This document shows positions 1-6,196 of a stretch of 9,138 bases of DNA, one piece after another. This DNA is from Actinomycetota bacterium (GTDB lineage: Bacteria > Actinomycetota > Actinomycetes > S36-B12 > UBA10799). The notes under the pieces are model-generated. The model was not told the origin of the DNA. It worked only from the letters and a program-made list of their open reading frames with translations, and did not search any database. Both the position numbers and the translations under genes were made by a program. The DNA is taken from positions 1-9,138 of the forward strand of contig JAUPKM010000526.1 of NCBI GenBank assembly GCA_030837445.1, read 5' to 3'. Within the stretch, counting starts at the first letter, position 1. Every line of letters begins with the position of its first letter.

Positions 1-216
1 GCCTTCATCAAGGGGCGGCGCCGGCTGTCTGGGGCCCCGGTGGAGGCGACAGACGTCAGGGCCGGGGTAGGGCTGGTGCTGGCGGGGCTGGTCGCGGAGG
101 GCCAGACGACCGTCATCGACGTGCACCACATCGACCGGGGTTACGCCAACTTCACAGAGTCACTGACCACTCTGGGCGGGGAAATCGAACGGGTAGACGT
201 AACGTCCCGCGGTTGA
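1..216 (+). CDS. murA: MurA (UDP-N-acetylglucosamine 1-carboxyvinyltransferase), C-terminal fragment
   Basis: This is the last 71 codons of a gene entering from the left edge in frame 1 and ending at TGA 214-216. MurA transfers enolpyruvate from PEP to UDP-GlcNAc, the first committed step of peptidoglycan synthesis in the cytoplasm. The visible part matches the conserved MurA C-terminus. It has a 'GAPVEATDVRAG' segment (family pattern GA-V-A-DLRAG), 'LVLAGLVAEGQTTV', and near the end 'HIDRGYANF' followed by 'LGGEIERV', equivalent to the family's HIDRGYE...LGA-I-R ending. The active-site Cys loop lies upstream of the window and cannot be checked. The next gene is convergent with only 13 bp between stops, and no strong terminator hairpin is visible there. 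EPT-fold relatives such as AroA lack the HIDRGY ending, so MurA is preferred. Confidence 0.93.
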   Translation, partial: AFIKGRRRLSGAPVEATDVRAGVGLVLAGLVAEGQTTVIDVHHIDRGYANFTESLTTLGGEIERVDVTSRG

Positions 217-229
217 GTCCGACGTTTGA

Positions 230-595
230 TCAGTTCGAATTCTTGGACGCGAGCACCTGGCCGGCGATCCTCTCATCGTCCGGCCACACCATCACCCGCG
301 GGCCCTCAGTCGTATAGACCAAGGTGGCCCTGATGTTGGCTTCCTCCAGGGTGCGGCGCTGGATCTCTCCCGAGATGTAGTCCGGCGGTCGGGAGACGAC
401 GACAAGTAGTCCGTACTCACCCTCATCGCCCTTCCGTGCTGGCGCCGCGACCAGTGAACCCTTCTTCGACGACCATCGCAGAACCAGCACAAAAACACCG
501 ATGGCGAGCACGGCCACGAGCGGGCCGAAGGCGTAGGAGTAGGTCGACCAGGCCGGCATGAGGCCATTGTGATCCGGGCCCAGTCGACCCGCCAT
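230..595 (-). CDS. Small single-pass membrane protein with a cytosolic DUF2007-like domain
   Basis: The protein is 121 residues from ATG 593-595. One hydrophobic helix spans about residues 21-41 (GPLVAVLAIGVFVLVLR). RWSSKK follows it, so by the positive-inside rule the N-terminus is outside and the C-terminus cytosolic. The rest is a small alpha/beta domain of about 60 residues with 'EYGLLVVVSRPPDYISGEI', 'LEEANIRATLV' and 'GPRVMVWPDDE'. The phrase GIRA-L-...GPRVMV-P-D resembles DUF2007-type 'signal transducing' domains; that link is inference. Start choice: an AGGAG (plus-strand 606-610) lies 10 nt before this ATG. A second in-frame ATG at 557-559, just before the TM helix, has no visible ribosome binding site but may be nearer the family's usual start. 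I recall similar short membrane proteins beside these core genes in other actinomycetes. No function is known to me. Confidence 0.75.
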   Translation of the reverse strand: MAGRLGPDHNGLMPAWSTYSYAFGPLVAVLAIGVFVLVLRWSSKKGSLVAAPARKGDEGEYGLLVVVSRPPDYISGEIQRRTLEEANIRATLVYTTEGPRVMVWPDDERIAGQVLASKNSN

Positions 596-610
596 TCGGG
601 GGCATCTCCT

Positions 611-636
611 GGTGGTTCTACGCTCGTAGAGCAACC
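611..636. promoter_or_regulatory. Imperfect 26-bp palindrome, candidate operator
   Basis: In the gap between the divergent membrane-protein gene and the dehydrogenase, TCTACG (617-622) and CGTAGA (625-630) are perfect inverted arms around a 2-bp centre. Symmetry extends outward with interruptions: G615/C632 pairs, T616/G631 is a wobble, and GGT 611-613 pairs with ACC 634-636. The size and dyad symmetry fit a site for a dimeric repressor such as TetR or GntR types; that is inference. A TANNNT-type -10 candidate (TACGCT, 619-624) lies inside it, so a bound protein could block transcription of the dehydrogenase-mutase pair. The -35 region is not convincing. Confidence 0.45.
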
Positions 637-690
637 GCTGCGGCCACGCGCGGAATGACGAGGTGCCGCTTGCCGGCGGCCAGTGACGCA

Positions 691-697
691 GGGAGGA
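691..697 (+). promoter_or_regulatory. Ribosome binding site fixing the dehydrogenase start
   Basis: GGGAGGA lies 5 nt upstream of ATG 703. It supports that start over the in-frame ATG at 655, which would add 16 residues that do not look like a Rossmann-fold N-terminus. From ATG 703 the first beta strand and glycine loop begin at once, as in the family. Confidence 0.85.
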
Positions 698-702
698 ATC
701 GG

Positions 703-1551
703 ATGCCGACAATCGGGGTCATCGGGGCCGGTCTGATGGGCGGCGGTATCGCACAGGTCTCCGCAGTCGCGGGTTACGACGTGGTGCTTCGGGATGTCGA
801 CGCTGCCGCCGTGCAGCGCGGGCTGCATGGAATAGAAAAGTCGGTCGGCAAACTGGTGGAGAAGGAGCGACTCACCGGCGCAGAGGCGACGGCCGCGCTG
901 GCGCGGATCTCCGTGACCACTGACCTCGCCGCCGTGGCCGAGGTCGACATGGTGGTGGAGGCCGTGTTCGAGAAGTTGGAGATCAAGACCGAGCTGTTCG
1001 CTGCGTTGGACGCGATCTGTCGGCCGGACGCGGTGCTGGCGACGAACACGTCGGCGATCCCAGTGACGACTATCGCGGCCGCCACGTCTCGTCCCGAGTC
1101 CGTGGTGGGAACGCACTTCTTCTCGCCGGTGCCGCTGATGGCTCTGTGCGAGATCGTGCGCGGCTACAAGACCTCCGAGGAGACGGTGGAGCGTGCCCGG
1201 GTGTTCGCCGAACGGGTCGGCAAGACGGTCGTCGTGGTCAATCGCGACGTTGCCGGTTTCGTCACCACCCGCCTCATCTCGGCACTTGTCGTGGAGGCAG
1301 CCTCGTTGGTCGAGAACGGGGTGGTCTCTGCGGCCGATCTGGATACCGCCTGCCGGCTCGGGTTTGGGCACAAGATGGGCCCGCTGCAGACGGCTGATCT
1401 GACCGGGATCGACATTCTGACGAACGCCAGCAGCAATATCTACACCGACACCAAGGACGAGAAGTTTGCCCCGCCGGAGTTGCTGTTGCGAATGGTCGCC
1501 GCGGGTGACCTGGGACGGAAGACCGGCAAGGGCTTCTACGACTACGAGTAA
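703..1551 (+). CDS. hbd: 3-hydroxybutyryl-CoA dehydrogenase (single-domain HCDH family)
   Basis: This is a 282-residue cytosolic enzyme, the usual length for clostridial Hbd/actinobacterial FadB2-type proteins. It interconverts acetoacetyl-CoA and (S)-3-hydroxybutyryl-CoA with NAD(P)H. The N-terminal Rossmann fold has GAGLMG (8-13) and Asp31 at the end of beta-2 (VVLRDVD), which favours NAD. 'NTSAIPV' supplies Ser117, 'THFFSPVPL' the catalytic His138, and 'ALCEIV' Glu150. The C-terminal dimerisation domain ends in GRKTGKGFYDY (271-281). One oddity: in 'GFVTTR' (185-190) Thr189 stands where most relatives, including human HADH (Asn208), have Asn in GFIVNR. I recall related actinobacterial proteins with the same GFVTTR variant, so it is probably a subfamily trait. 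The ethylmalonyl-CoA mutase gene follows after 54 bp on the same strand, suggesting one operon and a role in C4 acyl-CoA supply. An alternative substrate is other short 3-hydroxyacyl-CoAs. Confidence 0.9.
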   Translation: MPTIGVIGAGLMGGGIAQVSAVAGYDVVLRDVDAAAVQRGLHGIEKSVGKLVEKERLTGAEATAALARISVTTDLAAVAEVDMVVEAVFEKLEIKTELFAALDAICRPDAVLATNTSAIPVTTIAAATSRPESVVGTHFFSPVPLMALCEIVRGYKTSEETVERARVFAERVGKTVVVVNRDVAGFVTTRLISALVVEAASLVENGVVSAADLDTACRLGFGHKMGPLQTADLTGIDILTNASSNIYTDTKDEKFAPPELLLRMVAAGDLGRKTGKGFYDYE

Positions 1552-1605
1552 CCGGTACGCACGGCCACGACCAACAGGTTATTAACGGCACGAGAAGGAG
1601 CGAGG

Positions 1606-3609
1606 ATGTCAGAGGAACAGACGCGTGTGAAGGACCGACCCTGGTTGATGCGCACCTACGCGGGTCACTCCTCTGCCGCCGAGTCGAATGCGCTGTTCCG
1701 GGGAAATCTGGCCAAAGGGCAGACCGGATTGTCGGTGGCGTTCGATCTCCCGACCCAGACCGGCTACGACCCCGACAGCGAACTGGCCCGGGGCGAGGTC
1801 GGCAAGGTCGGCGTTCCGATCGCGCACATCGGGGATATGCGGCGGTTGTTCGCCGACATCCCGCTGGCCGAGATGAACACCTCCATGACGATCAACGCGA
1901 CGGCAATGTGGCTGTTGGCGCTCTATCAGAGTGTGGCCGAAGAGCAGGGTGCGACACCGGGCGTGCTGCAGGGTACGACACAGAACGACATCATCAAGGA
2001 GTACCTCTCCCGGGGTACCTATGTCTTCCCACCGGCTCCCAGTTTGCGACTGATCACCGACATGATCAGCTACACCGTCACCACCATCCCGAAGTGGAAT
2101 CCGATCAATATCTGCAGCTACCACCTGCAGGAGGCGGGTGCCACCCCGGTGCAGGAGATCGCGTATGCGATGTCCACCGCTATCGCGGTGCTGGATTCAG
2201 TGCGGGACTCCGGCCAGGTACCGGCCGGCGAGTTCGGCGACGTTGTCGCCAGGATTTCCTTCTTCGTCAACGCCGGTGTCCGGTTCGTCGAGGAGATGTG
2301 CAAGATGCGTGCGTTCGTCCAGATCTGGGACGACGTGACGAGGGAGCGCTACGGCGTCAGCAACGACAAGCAGCGCCGCTTTCGCTACGGGGTGCAGGTG
2401 AACTCCCTCGGGTTGACCGAGGCGCAGCCGGAGAACAATGTCCAGCGAATCGTGCTAGAGATGCTGGCGGTAACGCTGAGCAAGGATGCCCGCGCGCGGG
2501 CCATCCAGTTGCCCGCCTGGAACGAGGCACTGGGCCTGCCGCGGCCGTGGGACCAGCAGTGGTCGTTGCGGATTCAGCAGGTGCTTGCCTACGAGAGTGA
2601 CCTGCTCGAATACGACGACATCTTCGCCGGCTCGCATGTGGTGGATTCCAAAGTTTCCGAATTGGTGTCCGCCGCGCGCGAGGAGATGAACCGGGTGGAG
2701 GCCATGGGTGGGGCAGTGGCTGCGGTCGAGAGCGGCTACATGAAACAGCAACTGGTGTCTTCCCATGCCACCCGCCGGGCGCGGATTGAGGCAGGCGAGG
2801 ACATCGTGGTCGGGCTGAACAAGTTCACCACCACCGACGTCAACCCGTTGACCGCAGACCTGGAAGCGGCGATCCAGACTGTTGATCCGGCGGTCGAGGC
2901 GGCCGCGATCGCTGCCGTGCAGCAATGGCGGGCCGAGCGGGACAACGCACGGGCGGATGCTGCCTTGGCGCAGTTGAGGTCGGTCGCTGGAACCTCGGAG
3001 AACCTGATGGTTGCCTCGCTCGAGTGTGCCCGGGCCGGCGTCACCACCGGAGAATGGTCGGGGGCGCTGCGGGAGGCGTTCGGCGAATACCGGGCGCCCA
3101 CCGGTGTTGCCGGGGTCACCGGGGTGTACGACGGCGGCGAGTCGTTGGCTGACGTTCGGGCGGCTGTTCGGGACACCGGCGAGGCGATGGGCGGCCGAGT
3201 ACGGTTCCTGGTGGGTAAGCCAGGGCTGGACGGTCACTCCAACGGCGCCGAACAGATCGCGGTCAGGGCGCGTGATGCAGGATTCGAGGTCGTCTACCAG
3301 GGCATCAGGCTGACGCCTGCGCAGATCGTGGCGGCTGCGGTGGAAGAGGATGCCGACGTCGTCGGACTCTCGATCCTGTCGGGGTCCCACATGGAACTCG
3401 TACCGGAGGTGGTGGCCGGACTCCTGGCTGCGGGCCTGACCGACGTTCCGGTCGTGGTGGGCGGCATCATTCCGGAGGGCGATGCCGACGAGCTACGTCG
3501 CGGCGGCGTCGCGGCGGTGTTCACGCCGAAGGACTACGACGCGAATGCGATCATGCTCGAGGTCGTCGGCGCCATCCGAGCCGCGAATGGTCTTGCGCCG
3601 GTCGGATAG
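1606..3609 (+). CDS. ecm: Ethylmalonyl-CoA mutase (MeaA-type, coenzyme B12-dependent)
   Basis: This 667-residue protein carries both catalytic and cobalamin domains in one chain. The enzyme rearranges (2R)-ethylmalonyl-CoA to (2S)-methylsuccinyl-CoA in the ethylmalonyl-CoA pathway. Residues about 10-520 are the acyl-CoA mutase barrel, opening with 'MRTYAGHSSAAESNALFR' and 'GLSVAFDLPTQTGYDPDS'. Methylmalonyl-CoA mutases have a different version here (AFDLATHRGYDSD), and the PTQTGYDPD form is typical of MeaA/Ecm. Residues about 530-660 are the B12 domain. It has D542-G-H544-S-N-G, with His544 the lower axial cobalt ligand, then Ser589-Ile-Leu591 and Gly619-Gly620. Methylmalonyl-CoA mutases have DGHDRG at the first motif, so DGHSNG again favours Ecm. 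An AAGGAG (1595-1600) with 5-nt spacing supports the start. The gene directly follows the 3-hydroxybutyryl-CoA dehydrogenase. In streptomycetes meaA is often beside ccr, which is absent here. Final substrate choice between ethylmalonyl- and methylmalonyl-type acids is inferred from motifs. Confidence 0.92.
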   Translation: MSEEQTRVKDRPWLMRTYAGHSSAAESNALFRGNLAKGQTGLSVAFDLPTQTGYDPDSELARGEVGKVGVPIAHIGDMRRLFADIPLAEMNTSMTINATAMWLLALYQSVAEEQGATPGVLQGTTQNDIIKEYLSRGTYVFPPAPSLRLITDMISYTVTTIPKWNPINICSYHLQEAGATPVQEIAYAMSTAIAVLDSVRDSGQVPAGEFGDVVARISFFVNAGVRFVEEMCKMRAFVQIWDDVTRERYGVSNDKQRRFRYGVQVNSLGLTEAQPENNVQRIVLEMLAVTLSKDARARAIQLPAWNEALGLPRPWDQQWSLRIQQVLAYESDLLEYDDIFAGSHVVDSKVSELVSAAREEMNRVEAMGGAVAAVESGYMKQQLVSSHATRRARIEAGEDIVVGLNKFTTTDVNPLTADLEAAIQTVDPAVEAAAIAAVQQWRAERDNARADAALAQLRSVAGTSENLMVASLECARAGVTTGEWSGALREAFGEYRAPTGVAGVTGVYDGGESLADVRAAVRDTGEAMGGRVRFLVGKPGLDGHSNGAEQIAVRARDAGFEVVYQGIRLTPAQIVAAAVEEDADVVGLSILSGSHMELVPEVVAGLLAAGLTDVPVVVGGIIPEGDADELRRGGVAAVFTPKDYDANAIMLEVVGAIRAANGLAPVG

Positions 3610-3610
3610 G

Positions 3611-3632
3611 TAGGACGCTTGCGGCCGTCCTA
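3611..3632. terminator. Bidirectional hairpin between convergent genes
   Basis: TAGGACG (3611-3617) pairs perfectly with CGTCCTA (3626-3632), a 7-bp stem with an 8-nt loop. It starts one base after the mutase stop and covers the antitoxin stop codon (TAG on the minus strand, 3630-3632). No T-tract follows on either side. This is not rare for terminators proposed in actinomycetes but weakens the call. Confidence 0.55.
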
Positions 3633-3959
3633 GCTCGCTGGACGGTGCAGTTCGTGTTCGACGGCGGCGCGTAGCCATTCTGATGTGCTCACGCCCCGGT
3701 CTTTGGCGGCTGACTCGACTGCTTCTTTGATTTCTGGGGGCACCCGGAACTGCACGAGCGGTGACTTGCCTTCGGCCAGTGACGGTCGGCCGGGCGCTGC
3801 CTTCGCGACGTTAATTTCGCGCAGGACCGTCGCGACATAGTCCTCGTCAATGATGTTGCCTCGCTGATCGCGGGCAACTTCTCCCGGCTGTTGGTCGGGT
3901 CCCACGGTGAGGACGACCTGTCGGCCGCCTACTCGCACGGTGCGCTTCTTCGGTGTCAT
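3630..3959 (-). CDS. Ribbon-helix-helix antitoxin-like protein
   Basis: The product has 109 residues. The C-terminal part has the ribbon-helix-helix pattern: a strand 'PLVQFRVP' (67-74), helix A 'PEIKEAVESAAKDRG' (75-89), a turn, then helix B 'STSEWLRAAVEHEL' (91-104). This fold binds DNA as a dimer and is common in CopG/BrnA-type antitoxins. The N-terminal half (VGGRQVVLTVG, then DQRGNIIDEDYV and GRPSL) forms a separate segment that in such proteins usually wraps the toxin. The start ATG overlaps the upstream gene's stop as ATGA (3956-3959), and AGGAGG (plus-strand 3969-3974) sits 9 nt upstream, inside the toxin's last codons. Likely role: neutralise the toxin and repress the shared promoter. 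Pairing and autoregulation are inferred from layout; the DNA-binding fold is visible in the sequence. Confidence 0.8.
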   Translation of the reverse strand: MTPKKRTVRVGGRQVVLTVGPDQQPGEVARDQRGNIIDEDYVATVLREINVAKAAPGRPSLAEGKSPLVQFRVPPEIKEAVESAAKDRGVSTSEWLRAAVEHELHRPAS

Positions 3960-4207
3960 GACTGGCTGCCTCCTCGTGCATAGGTTGTGGGCTGGGCGTG
4001 GATGATCCAGAGAGTGTCTGGGTCATCGTGATCGATCACCGCAACGATGCGCAGCTCTCGCCCACGATTGTCCGGGCCGACCCACTCGATGGCCTCGCCC
4101 TTGGATGTGGCGTATGCGCGAAACGTTGATGCATCGAGCATGGCTGCGATGATCCGCTCAGTACCCACGCGGTGCTTGCGCGCCGCCTGAGTCTTCCTGA
4201 TCCGCAC
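3956..4207 (-). CDS. Small toxin-like protein, first gene of a toxin-antitoxin pair
   Basis: This is an 83-residue basic protein from a GTG start at 4205-4207. It opens with a Lys/Arg-rich helix (IRKTQAARKHRV, then ERIIAAML). It continues 'GEAIEWVGPDNRGRELRIVAVI' and 'DTLWIIHAQPTTYARG', a beta-rich core ending in an IHA-PT-Y motif. I recall this pattern (Lys-His helix, W-G-D-RG-EL, LLVIHA-PT-YR) from small actinobacterial proteins paired with CopG-type antitoxins. The architecture resembles BrnT/RelE-fold ribonuclease toxins, but the assignment to BrnT is not firm and no catalytic residue is proven. Toxin-first order fits BrnT-BrnA and HigB-HigA modules. No ribosome binding site precedes the GTG, and a -10-like sequence lies just upstream, so the mRNA may be leaderless. 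A later in-frame GTG (codon 14) also lacks a binding site. Another small housekeeping function is possible. Confidence 0.65.
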   Translation of the reverse strand: MRIRKTQAARKHRVGTERIIAAMLDASTFRAYATSKGEAIEWVGPDNRGRELRIVAVIDHDDPDTLWIIHAQPTTYARGGSQS

Positions 4208-4215
4208 AAGTAAGT

Positions 4216-4248
4216 ATTACATAACAAGCATGGTTATGCATTACATAA
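4216..4248 (-). promoter_or_regulatory. AT-rich promoter/operator with repeats ahead of the toxin gene
   Basis: ATTACATAA occurs twice as a direct repeat (4216-4224 and 4240-4248, offset 24 bp). Between them GTTATG (4233-4238) forms inverted pairs with CATAAC (4220-4225) and partly with CATAA (4244-4248). On the minus strand each direct repeat contains TGTAAT, a 5/6 match to TATAAT. The one nearest the gene (4216-4221) would start transcription within a base or two of the GTG at 4207. The stretch is strikingly AT-rich for this window. Repeated half-sites overlapping a -10 are what a ribbon-helix-helix autorepressor would be expected to bind. No good -35 is visible. Confidence 0.5.
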
Positions 4249-4289
4249 ATGAGCCATCCACGTTGGGCTCAGATTGCTCACGATCAAGT

Positions 4290-4311
4290 CCGTGGGCGAC
4301 TCAGCGCACGG
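4290..4311 (-). terminator. Weak hairpin just after the ABC permease stop
   Basis: CCGTG (4290-4294) pairs with CACGG (4307-4311), with two further G-C pairs after a G/G mismatch and a 6-nt loop. It lies immediately downstream of the permease stop on the minus strand (4313-4315) and could separate exporter transcription from the toxin-antitoxin genes. There is no T-tract. Confidence 0.3.
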
Positions 4312-4312
4312 C

Positions 4313-5197
4313 TCAGACTTCGCCTCGACGCTGCCAGCGGAACGTTTTCAGTGACAGCACGACGCCGACAATCGTCCAGATCACCAGCACCAGAGCCACC
4401 ATCGGCAGTTCCCAACTCCCAGCCACCTCTTGGCTCGTGAAGCTATCTGGCAGGAAGACGGACCGCATCCCCTGCGTCAGCCACTTGAGCGGGAAGAAGG
4501 ATGCGAAGACCTGCATCCAGTGCGGCAGCTGGCTGAACACGAAGAACACCCCGGAGGTGAACTGCAGCACAAGGACGATGGGGGTCACCAGGGCAGGTGC
4601 CCCTCGACCCGTCTTCGGGATGGAGGAGAACGCGATGCCGAGCAAGGTGCAGCACACCAGCCCGAGGATCGAAATCCAGACAAATGTGAACCATTTGAAC
4701 GCGGTTTCCGGCAGTGAGAGGCCGAAGAAGGCAATGCCGATGGCCATTAGCAGGATTACCTGCACGACGTAGACGACCACGACCATGCCGATCTTGCCGA
4801 TGAAGTACGACGACTTGGGCATCGGCGTCCCCTCAAGTCGCTTCAGGGTGCCGTCATCTCGCTCCTGCGGGATCGAGTTGGCCAGGTTCTGAAACGATGT
4901 GTAGACGATGCCGGAGGCGATCATCCCGGCCGCGAAATACTGGCTGAAGGTGACGCCCGGCGCGATCTCCTGGTTGAACACCGATCCGAACACGACCATC
5001 AGCAGCATCGGCAGGGCGAAGGTGAAGACCGCCGCCTCCTTGTCGCGGAAGAGCTGCTTGATCTCTATCCGGGTGCGTCTCAACCCGAGCGACAGGGCGC
5101 CCGGCAGCGGCGCGCTGTCGGGGCGTGGGTCGCTGGCTCGGAGAGCTCCGACCGCACCCCCGGAAGTGGTCGGACGGTTCGGCGTGCTGGCGTTCAC
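4313..5197 (-). CDS. ABC-2 type exporter, permease subunit (DrrB-like)
   Basis: This is a 294-residue integral membrane protein from GTG 5195-5197. After a polar N-terminal tail of about 40 residues comes an amphipathic stretch (LRRTRIEIKQLFRDKEA), then about six membrane helices near residues 55-73, 84-104, 133-156, 168-192, 201-221 and 263-285. The conserved cytosolic loop 'PQERDDGTLKRLEGTPMP' (110-127) is the hallmark ER--GTL--L--TP signature of ABC-2 permeases. It overlaps the ATPase gene by 4 bp (GTGA, 5194-5197), pointing to coupled translation of a two-gene exporter. DrrAB-type pairs export lipids, polyketides or drugs; the substrate cannot be read from the sequence. No resistance or biosynthesis gene sits beside it, so drug export should not be assumed. 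Confidence 0.9.
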   Translation of the reverse strand: MNASTPNRPTTSGGAVGALRASDPRPDSAPLPGALSLGLRRTRIEIKQLFRDKEAAVFTFALPMLLMVVFGSVFNQEIAPGVTFSQYFAAGMIASGIVYTSFQNLANSIPQERDDGTLKRLEGTPMPKSSYFIGKIGMVVVVYVVQVILLMAIGIAFFGLSLPETAFKWFTFVWISILGLVCCTLLGIAFSSIPKTGRGAPALVTPIVLVLQFTSGVFFVFSQLPHWMQVFASFFPLKWLTQGMRSVFLPDSFTSQEVAGSWELPMVALVLVIWTIVGVVLSLKTFRWQRRGEV

Positions 5198-6153
5198 TGT
5201 GTGCCCTCCGCAGGTCCGTTGGTGGGGTGACTCGCTTCGGTGTCCACGGCAGTCAGTTGGGCCGCCTCGGCAGCGTCGGCCTCGGCCTGACCGATGAGGC
5301 GTAGGTAGATGTCCTCCAGCGTTGGCCGTACCACTGCCAGTTCAGGCACCTCGCCGTTGAACTCGGCGGCCAACTCGGTGACGACAGACGTCGGAGTAGA
5401 TGTGTGTACGGACTTCAGTCCGTCGGACGTCAACCAGGTCACTCGGGCCATTCCGTCCATCCGCCCGCCCAGGTGCTCGGGTGAGTCACAGGCGACGACC
5501 ACGCCGTCGGCGATAACCGCTACCCGGTCGGCGAGCATCTCCGCCTCCTCAAGGTAGTGCGTGGTCAGCAGGATGGTGGTGCCCTCGTCTTTCAGGCTGG
5601 TGATCAGGTCCCAGAACTGTCGCCGAGCTTCCGGGTCGAAACCGGTGGTCGGTTCGTCCAGGAAGAGCACTTCGGGTCGGCCGATGATCCCGAGGGCGAC
5701 GTCGAGTCGACGTCGTTGGCCGCCGGACAAAGCCGTGGTGCGGGACTTCACCTTCTCGGACAGGCCCACGGCATCAATGACCTCAAGCGGGTCACGCGGA
5801 TCTCCGTAATAGCCGGCGAAATGCGTCACCACTTCACCGACGGTGAGATCGGTGAGGTCCCTGGAGTTCTGCAGCACGATGCCGAGCCGTGCCCGCCATT
5901 GCCGCGGCGCGGACTGCGGATCCAACCCGAGCACGCGAACGTCGCCCGAGGTTCGGCGACGGTAGCCCTCAAGGATTTCGGTGCAGGTGGTCTTGCCCGC
6001 GCCGTTGGGTCCCAACAGGGCAAAACACTCGCCGTGCTGGACGGTCAGGTCGACCCCGCGCAGGGCATGAACCTCGCCGTAGGACTTCGTCAACCCGGTC
6101 ACAGTGATGGCCTCGGTGTCTCCCACAGCGCCAGTGTTGCAGAGTCTTCCCAT
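5194..6153 (-). CDS. ABC-2 type exporter, ATP-binding subunit (DrrA-like)
   Basis: This is a 319-residue cytosolic ATPase that drives the adjacent permease. From ATG 6151-6153 the motifs are Walker A GPNGAGKTT (48-56), Q-loop Gln95 in 'VLQNS', signature LSGGQ (142-146), Walker B 'VLFLDEPTTGFDP' (162-174) with catalytic Glu167, and the switch His199 in 'LLTTHYLEEAE'. The C-terminal extension contains 'RPTLEDIYLRLIG' (276-288), typical of DrrA/CcmA-type exporters, followed by an Ala/Glu-rich tail. The start is uncertain. GGAGGAG abuts ATG 6153 too closely for a normal ribosome binding site. GTG 6124-6126 is a possible shorter start just before the first ABC strand (EAITVTGL). The in-frame ATG at 6220-6222 would run into the divergent nucS gene and is unlikely. 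The downstream permease overlaps by 4 bp. Confidence 0.92.
   Translation of the reverse strand: MGRLCNTGAVGDTEAITVTGLTKSYGEVHALRGVDLTVQHGECFALLGPNGAGKTTCTEILEGYRRRTSGDVRVLGLDPQSAPRQWRARLGIVLQNSRDLTDLTVGEVVTHFAGYYGDPRDPLEVIDAVGLSEKVKSRTTALSGGQRRRLDVALGIIGRPEVLFLDEPTTGFDPEARRQFWDLITSLKDEGTTILLTTHYLEEAEMLADRVAVIADGVVVACDSPEHLGGRMDGMARVTWLTSDGLKSVHTSTPTSVVTELAAEFNGEVPELAVVRPTLEDIYLRLIGQAEADAAEAAQLTAVDTEASHPTNGPAEGTQ
5204..5209 (-). promoter_or_regulatory. Ribosome binding site for the permease, inside the ATPase gene
   Basis: On the minus strand GGAGGG lies 6 nt before GTG 5197, within the last codons of the ATPase gene. It fixes the permease start at the GTG that overlaps the ATPase stop. Confidence 0.75.
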
Positions 6154-6196
6154 CTCCTCCCGAGGTTGTCTCGCAGGACTCGCAGACTTCAATCGG

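Noticed and set aside
292..1371. Long minus-strand open frame (359 codons) opposite the dehydrogenase
   Set aside because: It covers two well-supported genes, is rich in His/Arg/Asp/Gly as expected from the antisense of GC-rich codons, and shows no recognisable domain.
1578..1586. GTTATTAAC dyad between the dehydrogenase and mutase genes
   Set aside because: It is a short AT-rich palindrome that could be a weak -10 (TATTAA), but no -35 accompanies it, and the two genes look co-transcribed.
2455..3390. Minus-strand open frame (311 codons) inside the mutase gene
   Set aside because: It is antisense to a clear Ecm coding sequence, with low-complexity composition and no family signature.
4230..4772. 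Plus-strand open frame starting in the AT-rich toxin promoter
   Set aside because: It runs antisense through the permease gene, is Thr/Ser-rich without a domain, and has no ribosome binding site.
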